This document shows, piece after piece, positions 47,601-55,973 of a DNA stretch of 64,000 nucleotides (position 1 is the first letter of the stretch; each line of letters starts with the position of its first letter). The stretch comes from Streptomyces toyocaensis (GTDB lineage: Bacteria > Actinomycetota > Actinomycetes > Streptomycetales > Streptomycetaceae). Both the position numbers and the translations under genes were made by a program. The notes beneath the pieces were generated by a model that worked only from the letters and a program-made list of their open reading frames with translations, was not told where the DNA came from and ran no database searches. The DNA lies in contig NZ_JFCB01000001.1 in the NCBI RefSeq assembly GCF_000725125.1, positions 434,001 through 498,000 of the forward strand, given 5' to 3'.

Positions 47601-48394
47601 ACTACCGCACCAACCCGCGCGAGCAGGCCAAGGTCCTCGCCACCCTGGACGAGACCACCTACCAGGGCGGCACCATGAAGGGCGACCACCCGATCGCCTG
47701 GTGCCAGAGCTACGGCGGCGGCCGCTCCTTCTACACCGGCGGCGGCCACACCAAGGAGTCGTACGCCGAGGAGGCCTTCCGCGCCCATCTGCTCGGCGGT
47801 CTGCAGTACGCCACCGGCCAGGTCAAGGCGGACTGCACGCCGGACAAGGGCTACCGGACGATCTTCAACGGCCACACCCTGGACGGCTGGAAGCAGGCCG
47901 GGCCAGGAAGGTTCGTCGTCAAGGACGGCGTGATGGAGACCGAGGGCGGCATGGGCCTGCTCTGGTACCAGGCCAAGGAGCTGAAGTCCTACTCCCTCAA
48001 GCTCGACTGGAAGATGCGGGGCGACGACAACTCCGGTGTCTTCGTCGGCTTCCCGGCCTCCGACGACCCCTGGTCCGCGGTGAACAAGGGCTACGAGATC
48101 CAGATCGACGCCACGGACGCGCCCGACCGCACCACGGGCTCCGTCTACTCGTTCAAGTCGGCGAACATCAAAGCCCGTGACCAGGTCCTGCGGCCGCCCG
48201 GCCAGTGGAACTCCTACGAGATCAAGGTCCAGGGCGAACGCCTCCGGGTGTTCCTCAACGGAGTCAAGATCAACGACTTCACCAACAAGGACCCTGGGCG
48301 GAGCCTGACCGACGGCTACATCGGTCTGCAGAACCACGGCGCCGGCGACCAGGTCTCCTTCCGCGACATCCGGCTGAAGGAACTGCCCTCCTAG
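44681..48394 (+). CDS. Large secreted sorbosone-dehydrogenase / PKD / CBM6 / ThuA / DUF1080 protein
   Basis: A 1237-residue exported protein, GTG start with GGAGGG upstream. Signal peptide ~1-40. Domains in order: PQQ-type glucose/sorbosone dehydrogenase propeller ~60-500 (GICCHVGGDIDFDADGNLYL, MGFRNPFRMSVDD); PKD ~505-590 (YSWDFGDGTRGEG); CBM6-like ~700-825 (WISFGPYKFAG); ThuA ~830-1045 (KVLVFSRTAGFRHDSIP, GGGGYLGIHAAADTEYDW); and DUF1080 ~1056-1237 (IFNGHTLDGWKQ), the 3-keto-disaccharide hydrolase family. It probably oxidises and cleaves glycosides outside the cell. It is followed by a strong hairpin. Confidence 0.93.
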   Translation: MHRSRLTSTRTTRRTGLRTPLALLTGLLLAVGTPATVAGAHPGHPEHDGPAAAEGQFQQVPLAKGEPETGEPMSLAVLPDRSVLHTSRDGTLRLTDQGGVTKVAGKIPVYSHDEEGLQGVGIDPDFENNRAVYLYYAPPLDTPAGDAPETGTAEDFKKFDGVNRLSRFVLNANGTLDMASEKKVLDVAASRGICCHVGGDIDFDADGNLYLSTGDDTNPFASDGYTPIDDRPNRNPAFDARRSSANTNDLRGKILRIKVAEDGSYTIPEGNLFAPGTEKTRPEIYAMGFRNPFRMSVDDKTGTVYVGDYGPDAGAADPNRGPAGQVEFAKVTEAANFGWPFCTGDNDAYVDYDFATKESGETFDCAAPKNTSPHNTGLVDLPPAQAAWIPYDGGSLPEFGTGSESPMAGPVYRYDSDLDSSVKFPEAYDGDFFAGEFGRRWIKRIEQNADGSVAKINDFPWTGTQIMDMEFGPDGALYVLDYGVSWFQGDEHSALYRIENAEDGFSPIAEVSADKTSGAAGLKVTFTGSAKDADSPDLTYSWDFGDGTRGEGLNPTHRYKKAGTYSATFTARDPEGNTGNASVRIVVGNTEPKVRIDVPGNGTLAEFGKPVPFKVTVTDPEETIDCSRVKVVYSLGHDSHAHELTSETGCEGTLTPPPGDGGHDPNANIYGVVGASYTDGGANGQEALTGTARTVLQPLHRQAEHFTTQSGVSVIDKTGANGGRTVGDVHDGDWISFGPYKFAGQKKMTVRASSGGAGGFIELRTGSPEGPLHGSAYIPPTGGWETFQDVDVPLRSLPKKTTDIYLVFKGGEGALYDVDDFEFSTEPFKGGKKVLVFSRTAGFRHDSIPAGIAALKELGGPAGITVDATEEARQFTTANLAKYDAVAFLSTTGDVLNAEQQKAFEDYVAGGGGYLGIHAAADTEYDWEFYGGLVGAYFDSHPAIQKATVRVEDHDHPSTAHLDDAWERTDEWYNYRTNPREQAKVLATLDETTYQGGTMKGDHPIAWCQSYGGGRSFYTGGGHTKESYAEEAFRAHLLGGLQYATGQVKADCTPDKGYRTIFNGHTLDGWKQAGPGRFVVKDGVMETEGGMGLLWYQAKELKSYSLKLDWKMRGDDNSGVFVGFPASDDPWSAVNKGYEIQIDATDAPDRTTGSVYSFKSANIKARDQVLRPPGQWNSYEIKVQGERLRVFLNGVKINDFTNKDPGRSLTDGYIGLQNHGAGDQVSFRDIRLKELPS

Positions 48395-48408
48395 GGCGAC
48401 CGGAACGG

Positions 48409-48442
48409 CGGCGGGCGGAGGACGCCGGACCTCCGCCCGCCG
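48409..48442 (+). terminator. Hairpin terminator separating the sugar system from the ebo-type cluster
   Basis: A perfect 13-bp stem (CGGCGGGCGGAGG / CCTCCGCCCGCCG) with an 8-base loop, 15 bases after the stop of the large secreted protein. Confidence 0.85.
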
Positions 48443-48549
48443 TCCCGCCGGGCACAGGGGCCGGGCATCCTGCCTGACCCCCTGCGCCCGGCACCCGCTC
48501 ACCCCCCCCGGCGATCGCACCAGGTTCGCGTACGACAAGGAGGCTGCCC

Positions 48550-49704
48550 ATGTCCGCCGAACCTTCCCCTGCCACCCCCTCCTCCCGCCACGGCGTCTGG
48601 TTCGTCGGAGCACGCGGATCCGTGGCCACGACCGCCGTCGCGGGCTGCGCCGCCGTCGCCGCCGGTCTCCACCCGCCGACCGGCATGGTCACCGAGACCC
48701 CCGACTTCGCCCCGTGCGGCCTGCCGTCGTTGTCCTCCCTCGTCTTCGGCGGTCACGACACCGTCGACTGCCCGCTGCCCAAACGGGCGGAACACCTCGC
48801 CGCCGGCGGCGTCCTGCCGCACGGCCTGCCGTCTGCCGTGCACGCCGAACTCGTCGCCGCGGACCGGGAGATCAGGCCCGGCGGCCCCCTGCCCGGCGAC
48901 ACCGGCAGAACCCAGGACCAGTGGATCGACGTGTTCGCGGCCGACATCCGCGACTTCGTCCGCCGCCAGGACCTCGCGGGCGCCGTCGTGGTGAACGTCG
49001 CCTCCACCGAGCCCGCCCCCACCGACGGCTCCCTGCCGCCCAGCTCCCTCTACGCGGCGGCCGCCCTGCGGGCCGGCTGCCCCTATGTGAACTTCACCCC
49101 GTCCACCGGCCTGCACCACCCGGCGCTGGCTCCGCTCGCCGAGTCCTCGGGCCTGCCCCACGCGGGCCGTGACGGCAAGACCGGGCAGACCCTGCTGCGC
49201 TCCGTGCTCGGCCCGATGTTCCGGCAGCGCGCCCTGGCCGTGCGCGCCTGGTCCGGCACCAACCTGCTGGGCGGCGGCGACGGCGCCGCCCTCGCCGACC
49301 CCGCGGCCGCGGCCGCCAAGAACGCCGGCAAGGAACGCGTCCTCGCCGACACCCTCGGCGCCGCGCCCGAGGGCGAGGTCCACATCGACGACGTGCCCGC
49401 GCTCGGCGACTGGAAGACGGCCTGGGACCACATCGCCTTCGACGGCTTCCTCGGCTCCCGCATGGTCCTGCAGACGATCTGGCAGGGCTGCGACTCGGCC
49501 CTCGCCGCCCCGCTCGTCCTCGACCTGGCCCGGCTGGCCGCCCGCGCCCGGCAGAGAGGCCTGTCCGGGCCGCTGGGCGAACTGGGCTTCTACTTCAAGG
49601 ACCCGGTCGGCGACGGCCCGTCGTCACTGGCCGAGCAGTACGCGGAGCTGAGGGGCTTCGCCGAGCGGCTGCGTGACACCGACGGCCGGGGGGCCGGCCG
49701 ATGA
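48550..49704 (+). CDS. Inositol-3-phosphate-synthase-like enzyme, first gene of ebo-type cluster
   Basis: A 384-residue MIPS-family protein. The NAD site is GVWFVGARGSVATTAVAG (15-32). Other hallmarks: VVVNVASTEP, YVNFTPSTG, GRDGKTGQTLLRSVLGPMF and WDHIAFDGFLGSRM. MIPS converts glucose-6-phosphate to inositol-3-phosphate. In described ebo clusters the cyclitol-making slot is held by EboD, a sugar-phosphate cyclase of the dehydroquinate-synthase fold, so this looks like a functional replacement (inference). ACAAGGAGG precedes ATG 48550. The stop overlaps the next start (ATGA). Confidence 0.9.
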   Translation: MSAEPSPATPSSRHGVWFVGARGSVATTAVAGCAAVAAGLHPPTGMVTETPDFAPCGLPSLSSLVFGGHDTVDCPLPKRAEHLAAGGVLPHGLPSAVHAELVAADREIRPGGPLPGDTGRTQDQWIDVFAADIRDFVRRQDLAGAVVVNVASTEPAPTDGSLPPSSLYAAAALRAGCPYVNFTPSTGLHHPALAPLAESSGLPHAGRDGKTGQTLLRSVLGPMFRQRALAVRAWSGTNLLGGGDGAALADPAAAAAKNAGKERVLADTLGAAPEGEVHIDDVPALGDWKTAWDHIAFDGFLGSRMVLQTIWQGCDSALAAPLVLDLARLAARARQRGLSGPLGELGFYFKDPVGDGPSSLAEQYAELRGFAERLRDTDGRGAGR

Positions 49705-50744
49705 GCCGCACCAACATCCCCGCGCAGCGCACGGCCCCGCCGACGACGACGGACCGCCTGCCGGCCGCCGGGGACGCCGCCCCGCGCCCCGCCGACGCCG
49801 CGTCCCGCCGTGGCCGCGCGGGCGCCTGGGCCGAACTGCTGCGGCTGCCCGCCCTCCCCACCGTCCCCGGTGACGCCCTGGCCGGCGCGGCGGCGGCCGG
49901 CGTGCGCCCCGGCCCGCGGACCCTGCTCGCGATCGGCTCCTCCCTCTGCCTGTACGAGGCCGGCATGGCTCTCAACGACTGGGCGGACCGTGCGGAGGAC
50001 GCCGCGGAGCGCCCGCACCGCCCGATTCCCTCCGGCCGGATCGAGCCGTCCGCCGCCCTCACCGCCGCCTGCGGTCTCACCGGCGCCGGACTGCTGCTCG
50101 CCGCCCGTGCCGGCCGGCCCGCCCTCGCGGTGGCCGCACCGCTGGCGGCGACCGTCTGGGCCTACGACCTGGCCCTGAAGCACACGCCCGCCGGCCCCGC
50201 GGCCATGGCCGCCGCCCGCGGACTCGACCTGCTCCTGGGTGCCGCCGCGACCGGCGCCGGCACCCGGGCCGCGCTGCCGTCCGCCGCGCTGCTCGGCAGC
50301 CACACCCTCGCGGTCACGGCCGTGTCCCGCCGGGAGACCACCGGCGGTTCGGTCCTGGCCCCACTGGCGGCGCTCGCGACGACGGGGGCGCTGACGCGGC
50401 TGGTCACCCGCCGCCGCACCCGACTCCCGGCAGGCCGGCGGGCAGCAGCCGCCCCCGGCCTGCCGGGCTCCGGCCCGCCCGGGACCACCGGCGTCCTCGC
50501 CGCCGCCCTGGGCGCCGCCTACGCCGCCACCGCCGCCAGGCCCTACGCCCACGCCGCGCTCAATCCCTCACCACCCCTCACCCAACGCGCCGTCGGCGGC
50601 GGCATCCGCGCCACCGTCCCGCTCCAGGCCGCGCTCGCCGCCCGCTCGGGCTCGACCGCCACCTCCCTCCTGATCGCGTGCCTCGTCCCGGCCGGCCGCG
50701 CGTTCGCGAGGAGGGCCGCCATGAGGAAGGTGAGCATCACGTGA
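49701..50744 (+). CDS. eboC: UbiA-like prenyltransferase (EboC-like)
   Basis: A 347-residue membrane protein with about eight or nine helices. The aspartate motif is ALNDWADRAEDAAERPHRP followed by IPSGRI, typical for UbiA enzymes that transfer prenyl chains; the second motif (YDLALKHTPAG) is shorter than usual. EboC proteins belong to this family. The role inferred is to attach a lipid or process the cyclitol at the membrane. It overlaps both neighbours by 4 bases (ATGA and GTGA). Confidence 0.87.
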   Translation: MSRTNIPAQRTAPPTTTDRLPAAGDAAPRPADAASRRGRAGAWAELLRLPALPTVPGDALAGAAAAGVRPGPRTLLAIGSSLCLYEAGMALNDWADRAEDAAERPHRPIPSGRIEPSAALTAACGLTGAGLLLAARAGRPALAVAAPLAATVWAYDLALKHTPAGPAAMAAARGLDLLLGAAATGAGTRAALPSAALLGSHTLAVTAVSRRETTGGSVLAPLAALATTGALTRLVTRRRTRLPAGRRAAAAPGLPGSGPPGTTGVLAAALGAAYAATAARPYAHAALNPSPPLTQRAVGGGIRATVPLQAALAARSGSTATSLLIACLVPAGRAFARRAAMRKVSIT

Positions 50745-51691
50745 GCCGGAACACCAGCGACGTCACCGCGGCTCCCCTCCGCCTCGGCTACGGCACCAAC
50801 GGCCTCGCCGACCTCCGCCTCGACGACGCCCTGGCCCTGCTCGCCGACCTCGGCTACGACGGCGTGGGCCTGACCCTCGACCACATGCACCTCGACCCGC
50901 TCGCCCCCGGCCTCGCCCACCGCACCCGCCGGGTGGCGCGCCGTCTGGACGAGCTCGGTCTCGGCGTCACGGTGGAGACGGGCGCCCGCTACGTGCTCGA
51001 CCCCCGCCGCAAGCACGGCCCCTCGCTGCTGGACCCCGACCCCGACGACCGCGCCCGCCGCGTCGGCCTGCTCGTCCGGGCCGTCCGCGTCGCCGCCGAC
51101 CTCGGCGCGCACGCCGTGCACTGCTTCAGCGGGACCGTCCCCGACGGCACCGACGAGGACACCGCCTGGAAACGTCTCGCCGAGGCCCTCACCCCCGTCC
51201 TGGACGCCGCCGCCGACGCCGGCGTGCCCCTCGCCGTCGAACCGGAACCCGGTCACCTCCTCGCCACCCTCGCCGGCTTCCACCACCTGCGCCGGATGCT
51301 CGGCGACCCGGAGCCCCTGGGCCTCACCCTGGACATCGGCCACTGCCAGTGCCTCGAACCCCTCCCTCCCGCGGACTGCGTGCGCGAGGCCGCCCCCTGG
51401 CTGCGGCACGTCCAGATCGAGGACATGCGCCGAGGCGTCCACGAGCACCTCCCCTTCGGAGACGGCGAGATCGACTTCCCGCCCGTCCTCGCGGCCCTCG
51501 CCGCCACCGGGTACCAGGGCCTGACCGTCGTCGAACTGCCCCGCCACTCCCACGCGGGCCCCCACTTCGCCGCCCACTCGCTGCCGTTCCTCCGCCGCGC
51601 CGCCCGGCTCGCGGCGACCGCCACCCCCTCCGCCCCCGTCCCCTCGCACGGCGATCCCTCCGCCACCCCCGAAGGGAGCAGCACCCCATGA
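50741..51691 (+). CDS. Sugar phosphate isomerase/epimerase-like TIM-barrel protein
   Basis: A 316-residue PF01261 TIM barrel starting with GTG (VSRNTSDVTAAPLRLGYGTNG). Metal-ligand candidates: HCFSGT, LAVEPEPGHLL (Glu), LTLDIGHCQC (Asp, His), RHVQIEDMRRGVHEHLPFGDG (His/Glu) and TVVELPRHS (Glu). It lies inside the ebo-type operon, with GTGA and ATGA overlaps. The substrate is unknown; a sugar, keto-sugar or cyclitol isomerisation is likely. Confidence 0.9.
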   Translation: MSRNTSDVTAAPLRLGYGTNGLADLRLDDALALLADLGYDGVGLTLDHMHLDPLAPGLAHRTRRVARRLDELGLGVTVETGARYVLDPRRKHGPSLLDPDPDDRARRVGLLVRAVRVAADLGAHAVHCFSGTVPDGTDEDTAWKRLAEALTPVLDAAADAGVPLAVEPEPGHLLATLAGFHHLRRMLGDPEPLGLTLDIGHCQCLEPLPPADCVREAAPWLRHVQIEDMRRGVHEHLPFGDGEIDFPPVLAALAATGYQGLTVVELPRHSHAGPHFAAHSLPFLRRAARLAATATPSAPVPSHGDPSATPEGSSTP

Positions 51692-52419
51692 CCCGCCCCC
51701 GTGCCACCCCGGCCACCCCGGAGGCAGACACCACCGGCAGACCGGCGACCCCCGGTGACGGCACCACCCCGGCCCTCACCCCGCCCGCCGAGCTGCACCG
51801 CCACCTCACCGGCCTGCTGGGCGGAGCCGCCCGCGCCTGGCTCGACCAGGCCCTCGACGAGGCCGCCGCCCACCCCGGCACCCACGGCCCCATCTCGGTG
51901 TGGGAGCTGCGCCTCGCCGAAGCCGGCCGCCGCTGCGGTCCCGCCCACGCCGACGCCGCCCGCGTACTCGTCCTGCACGCGGCCCGCGCCGACGCCGACG
52001 CCCTGACCCGGGTCTACTTCCAGGGGACCGCCGACGAACGCCGCGCCGTCCTGCACGCCCTGCCGCACCTGGTGCCCGGCCCCGACGCCCTGCCGCTCGT
52101 CGAGGACGCCCTGCGCACCAACGACACCCGGCTTCTCACCGCCGCACTCGGCCCCTACGGCGCCCGCCACCTGGACGCCCACGCCTGGCGGCACGCCGTA
52201 CTGAAGTGCCTCTTCACCGGCGCCGGCCTCGACCAGGTGACGGACCTGGCCCGCCGCGCCCGGGGCGACCGCGAACTCGGCCGCATGCTCGGCGACCACG
52301 CCGAGGAGCGCAGCGCCGCCGGCCGCCCGGTACCGGAGGACCTGCGCCGCGTTCTGGCCCTGACCGAGTCCGCCACCCTGGCACACGGCACGGACGACCC
52401 CCACGGCAAGGAGTCCTGA
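51688..52419 (+). CDS. eboA: EboA-domain protein
   Basis: A 243-residue, Ala-rich, largely helical soluble protein. Family stretches: LLGGAARAWLDQALDEAA, VLVLHAARADADALTRVYFQG, ERRAVLHALPHLVPG, DTRLLTAALGPYGARHLD and AWRHAVLKCLFTGAGL. EboA has no known enzymatic activity but marks ebo clusters. It overlaps the genes on both sides (ATGA, TGATG), consistent with a single polycistronic message and stoichiometric synthesis. Confidence 0.85.
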   Translation: MTRPRATPATPEADTTGRPATPGDGTTPALTPPAELHRHLTGLLGGAARAWLDQALDEAAAHPGTHGPISVWELRLAEAGRRCGPAHADAARVLVLHAARADADALTRVYFQGTADERRAVLHALPHLVPGPDALPLVEDALRTNDTRLLTAALGPYGARHLDAHAWRHAVLKCLFTGAGLDQVTDLARRARGDRELGRMLGDHAEERSAAGRPVPEDLRRVLALTESATLAHGTDDPHGKES

Positions 52420-53309
52420 TGCGCATCTTCGACCCCCACATCCACATGACGTCGCGCACCACCGACGACTACGAGGCCATGTACGCCGCGGGCGTGCGCG
52501 CCGTCGTCGAACCCGCCTTCTGGCTCGGCCAGCCCCGCACCTCCCCGGCCTCCTTCCTCGACTACTTCGACTCCCTCCTCGGCTGGGAACCCTTCCGCGC
52601 CGCCCAGTACGGCATCGCCCACCACTGCACGCTCGCCCTCAACCCGAAGGAGGCCAACGACCCCCGCTGCACGCCCGTCCTCGACGCGCTGCCCCGGTAT
52701 CTCGTCAAGGACAACGTGGTCGCCGTCGGCGAGATCGGCTACGACTCCATGACCCCCGCCGAGGACACCGCCCTGGCCGCCCAGCTCCAGCTCGCCGCCG
52801 ACCACGGCCTGCCCGCGCTGGTGCACACCCCGCACCGCGACAAGCTCGCCGGGCTGCGCCGCACCCTCGACGTCGTCCGCGAGTCCGCGCTGCCGATGGA
52901 CCGCGTCCTGGTCGACCACCTCAACGAGACCACCGTCAAGGAGGCCAGGGACAGCGGCGCCTGGCTCGGCTTCTCCGTCTACCCGGACACCAAGATGGAC
53001 GAGGAGCGGATGGTCGCCGTCCTCCGCGCCCACGGCCCCGAGCGGATCCTGGTCAACTCCGCCGCCGACTGGGGCAGGAGCGACCCCCTCAAGACCCGCA
53101 GCGTCGCCGACCTGATGCTCACCGAGGGATTCACCGAGGACGACGTCGACCGGGTCCTGTGGCGCAACCCCGTCGCCTTCTACGGACTCAGCGGCCGCCT
53201 GAACCTCGACGTCACCGCCACGGACGCCACCCACGAGGGCAACTCCATCCTGCGCGGCGCGCCCAAGGACGAGCCGCGGGCCGCGGGCGGCTCCGCCACG
53301 GAGGCGTGA
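52419..53309 (+). CDS. eboB: TatD-family metal-dependent hydrolase (EboB-like)
   Basis: A 296-residue TIM-barrel hydrolase. Metal ligands: DPHIHMTSRT (two His), AVGEIGYDSM (Glu), LVHTPHRDK (His) and VDHLNETT (His), with NSAADWGRSD near the end. TatD-like enzymes cleave DNA, but EboB members of this family are thought to act on small molecules (inference). It begins within the eboA stop (TGATG) and is followed after three bases by eboE. Confidence 0.9.
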   Translation: MRIFDPHIHMTSRTTDDYEAMYAAGVRAVVEPAFWLGQPRTSPASFLDYFDSLLGWEPFRAAQYGIAHHCTLALNPKEANDPRCTPVLDALPRYLVKDNVVAVGEIGYDSMTPAEDTALAAQLQLAADHGLPALVHTPHRDKLAGLRRTLDVVRESALPMDRVLVDHLNETTVKEARDSGAWLGFSVYPDTKMDEERMVAVLRAHGPERILVNSAADWGRSDPLKTRSVADLMLTEGFTEDDVDRVLWRNPVAFYGLSGRLNLDVTATDATHEGNSILRGAPKDEPRAAGGSATEA

Positions 53310-53312
53310 GCC

Positions 53313-54482
53313 ATGCGCTTCCGCCACCCCGACGGCTCCACCGTCCACCTCGCCTACTGCACCAACGTCCACCCCGCCGAAACCCTCGACGGCGTCCTCG
53401 CCCAGCTCCGCGACCACTGCGAGCCCGTCCGCCGCCGCCTCGGCCGGGACAGGCTCGGCATCGGCCTGTGGCTCGCCAAGGACGCCGCCCACGCCCTCGC
53501 GACCGACCCGTCCGCCCTGCGCCAACTGCGCTGCGCACTCGAACGGCGCGGCCTGGAGGTCGTCACCCTCAACGGTTTCCCCTACGAGGGCTTCGGCGCC
53601 GAGGAGGTGAAGTACCGCGTCTACACGCCGGACTGGGCGGACCCCGAACGCCTGGAGCACACCGCCGCCCTGGCCCGCGTCCTCGCCGGGCTGCTCCCCG
53701 ACGACGTCACCGACGGCAGCATCTCCACCCTCCCCCTCGCCTGGCGCACCGCCTACGACGACCAACGCGCCGGGACGGCCCACACCGCCCTGCGTACCCT
53801 CGCCGACCGCCTCGACGCGCTCCAGGAGCTGACCGGACGCTCCATCCGCGTCGCCCTGGAACCCGAACCCGGCTGCGTCGTCGAGACCACGCGCGACGCG
53901 ATCGCCCCGCTCACCGCGATCGGCCACGACCGCGTCGGCATCTGCGTCGACACCTGCCACCTCGCCACCTCCTTCGAGGACCCGCACACCGCCCTGGACG
54001 ACCTCGTCCGGGCCGGAGTGCCCGTGGTCAAGTCCCAGCTCTCGGCCGCCCTGCACGCCGAACAGCCCCACCTCCCCGAGGTCCGCGAGGCCCTGGCCGC
54101 CTTCGCCGAACCCCGCTTCCTGCACCAGACCCGCACCTCCACCCTCGCCGGCCTGCGCGGCACCGACGACCTCGACGAGGCCCTGGCCGCCGACGCCCTG
54201 CCCGACGCGGCACCCTGGCGCGCCCACTTCCACGTCCCGCTGCACGCGGCCCCCGCCGCGCCCCTCACCTCCACGCTGCCCGTCCTGACATCCGTCCTGA
54301 CCCGGCTCGTCGGCGGCCCGCACCCGCTCACCCGCCACCTCGAGGTCGAGACCTACACCTGGCAGGCCCTCCCGCCCGCCCTGCGCCCCCGCGGCCGGTC
54401 CCAGCTCGCCGACGGCATCGCCGCCGAACTCGCCCTGGCCCGCGACCTCCTGACGGACCTCGGCCTGAAGGAACTCCCATGA
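53313..54482 (+). CDS. eboE: EboE-type metabolite traffic protein (TIM barrel)
   Basis: A 389-residue protein starting MRFRHPDGSTVHLAYCTNVHPAETLDGVL. It is a xylose-isomerase-like TIM barrel with RVALEPEPGCVVETT (Glu), VGICVDTCHLATSFED (Asp, His), VVKSQLSAALHAE and FLHQTRTSTL. EboE is the family name for such proteins in ebo clusters; in cyanobacteria the cluster is needed to place the scytonemin precursor in the periplasm. No signal peptide. It overlaps the next gene by ATGA. Confidence 0.9.
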   Translation: MRFRHPDGSTVHLAYCTNVHPAETLDGVLAQLRDHCEPVRRRLGRDRLGIGLWLAKDAAHALATDPSALRQLRCALERRGLEVVTLNGFPYEGFGAEEVKYRVYTPDWADPERLEHTAALARVLAGLLPDDVTDGSISTLPLAWRTAYDDQRAGTAHTALRTLADRLDALQELTGRSIRVALEPEPGCVVETTRDAIAPLTAIGHDRVGICVDTCHLATSFEDPHTALDDLVRAGVPVVKSQLSAALHAEQPHLPEVREALAAFAEPRFLHQTRTSTLAGLRGTDDLDEALAADALPDAAPWRAHFHVPLHAAPAAPLTSTLPVLTSVLTRLVGGPHPLTRHLEVETYTWQALPPALRPRGRSQLADGIAAELALARDLLTDLGLKELP

Positions 54483-55858
54483 GCGACCCCACCCCTCTCC
54501 TCGTCCTCGACGTCGTGGGCCTCACCCCCCGTCTGCTCGACCACATGCCCCACCTCACGTCGCTCGGACAGTCCGGCTCCCGGGCCCCGCTGGGCACCGT
54601 CCTGCCCGCGGTGACCTGCGCCGCCCAGTCCACCTTCCTCACCGGCACCCCGCCCGCGGAGCACGGCATCGTCGGCAACGGCTGGTACTTCCGCGAGCTC
54701 GGCGACGTACTGCTGTGGCGGCAGCACAACGGTCTCGTCGCCGGCGACAAGCTCTGGGACGCCGCCCGCCGCGCCCACCCCGGCTACACCGTGGCCAACA
54801 TCTGCTGGTGGTACGCCATGGGCGCCGACACCGACATCACCGTCACCCCCCGCCCCGTCTACTACGCCGACGGCCGCAAGGAACCCGACTGCTACACCCG
54901 GCCGCCCGCCCTGCATGACGAACTCACCGAGAAGTTCGGCACGTTCCCCCTGTTCCACTTCTGGGGACCCGGCGCCGACCTGGTCTCCAGCCAGTGGATC
55001 ATCGACGCCACCCGCCACGTCATGCGCACCCGGCGCCCCGACCTGACGCTCTGCTACCTCCCGCACCTCGACTACGACCTGCAGCGCTTCGGCCCCGACG
55101 ACCCGCGCTCCCTGAAGGCGGCCGCCGACCTCGACACCGCCGTCGCCCCGCTCCTCGACGACGCCCGCGCCGAGGGCCGTACCGTCGTCGCCCTGTCCGA
55201 GTACGGCATCACCCGCGTGAACCGGCCCGTGGACATCAACCGCGCCCTGCGCCGCGCGGATCTGCTCGAGGTGCACACCCAGGACGGCATGGAGTACCTC
55301 GACCCGATGGCCTCACGCGCCTTCGCGGTCGCCGACCACCAGATCGCCCACGTCTACGTGCGCCGCCCCGAGGACCTCGACGCCACCCGCGCCGCCCTCG
55401 ACGGACTGCCCGGCATCGAGCAGCTCCTCGACGACGAGGGCAAGAAGGCCCACCACCTCGACCATCCGCGCGCCGGCGAACTGGTCGCCGTCGCCGAACC
55501 CGACGCCTGGTTCACGTACTACTACTGGCTCGACGACGCCCGCGCGCCCGACTTCGCGCAGCTCGTCGAGATCCACCGCAAACCCGGCTACGACCCGGTC
55601 GAACTGTTCATGGACCCCCTCGACCCCTACGTGAAGGTCAAGGCGGCCACCGCGCTGGCGCGCAAGAAGCTCGGCATGCGCTACCGCATGGCGGTCGTGC
55701 CGCTGGACCCCTCACCTATTCGCGGCAGCCACGGCCGCCTCCCCGCGAGCGACGACGACGGTCCGCTCCTCATCTGCTCCACCCCCCGCGCCGTCGGCGA
55801 CCGCGTCGCGGCCACCGATGTGAAACAACTCCTGCTCCGGCTCGCCGGACTCGGCTGA
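54479..55858 (+). CDS. eboF: Nucleotide-pyrophosphatase/alkaline-phosphatase family protein (EboF-like)
   Basis: A 459-residue phosphatase-superfamily enzyme. Metal Asp11 (LVLDVVGLTP), nucleophile Thr46 (PAVTCAAQSTFLTG), TLCYLPHLDYDLQRFGPDD (Asp, His) and VVALSEYGI. No signal peptide. NPP-type enzymes hydrolyse phosphodiesters; here they could act on a phosphorylated cyclitol or a nucleotide-linked intermediate. In the expected SDHG metal site the sequence is SEYG, so one metal centre may be altered. It is the last tightly coupled gene; a 115-base gap separates it from the TIM-barrel gene. Confidence 0.87.
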   Translation: MSDPTPLLVLDVVGLTPRLLDHMPHLTSLGQSGSRAPLGTVLPAVTCAAQSTFLTGTPPAEHGIVGNGWYFRELGDVLLWRQHNGLVAGDKLWDAARRAHPGYTVANICWWYAMGADTDITVTPRPVYYADGRKEPDCYTRPPALHDELTEKFGTFPLFHFWGPGADLVSSQWIIDATRHVMRTRRPDLTLCYLPHLDYDLQRFGPDDPRSLKAAADLDTAVAPLLDDARAEGRTVVALSEYGITRVNRPVDINRALRRADLLEVHTQDGMEYLDPMASRAFAVADHQIAHVYVRRPEDLDATRAALDGLPGIEQLLDDEGKKAHHLDHPRAGELVAVAEPDAWFTYYYWLDDARAPDFAQLVEIHRKPGYDPVELFMDPLDPYVKVKAATALARKKLGMRYRMAVVPLDPSPIRGSHGRLPASDDDGPLLICSTPRAVGDRVAATDVKQLLLRLAGLG

Positions 55859-55973
55859 CACCGCACCACGCACGGCCGCCGCATTCCGACTACCGAGAGT
55901 GAAACACACGGCACTGACAACGGCCGGTCCCGGCGGCACCGGAACCGGCCACGACCGAGAAGGCAGGCCATCC

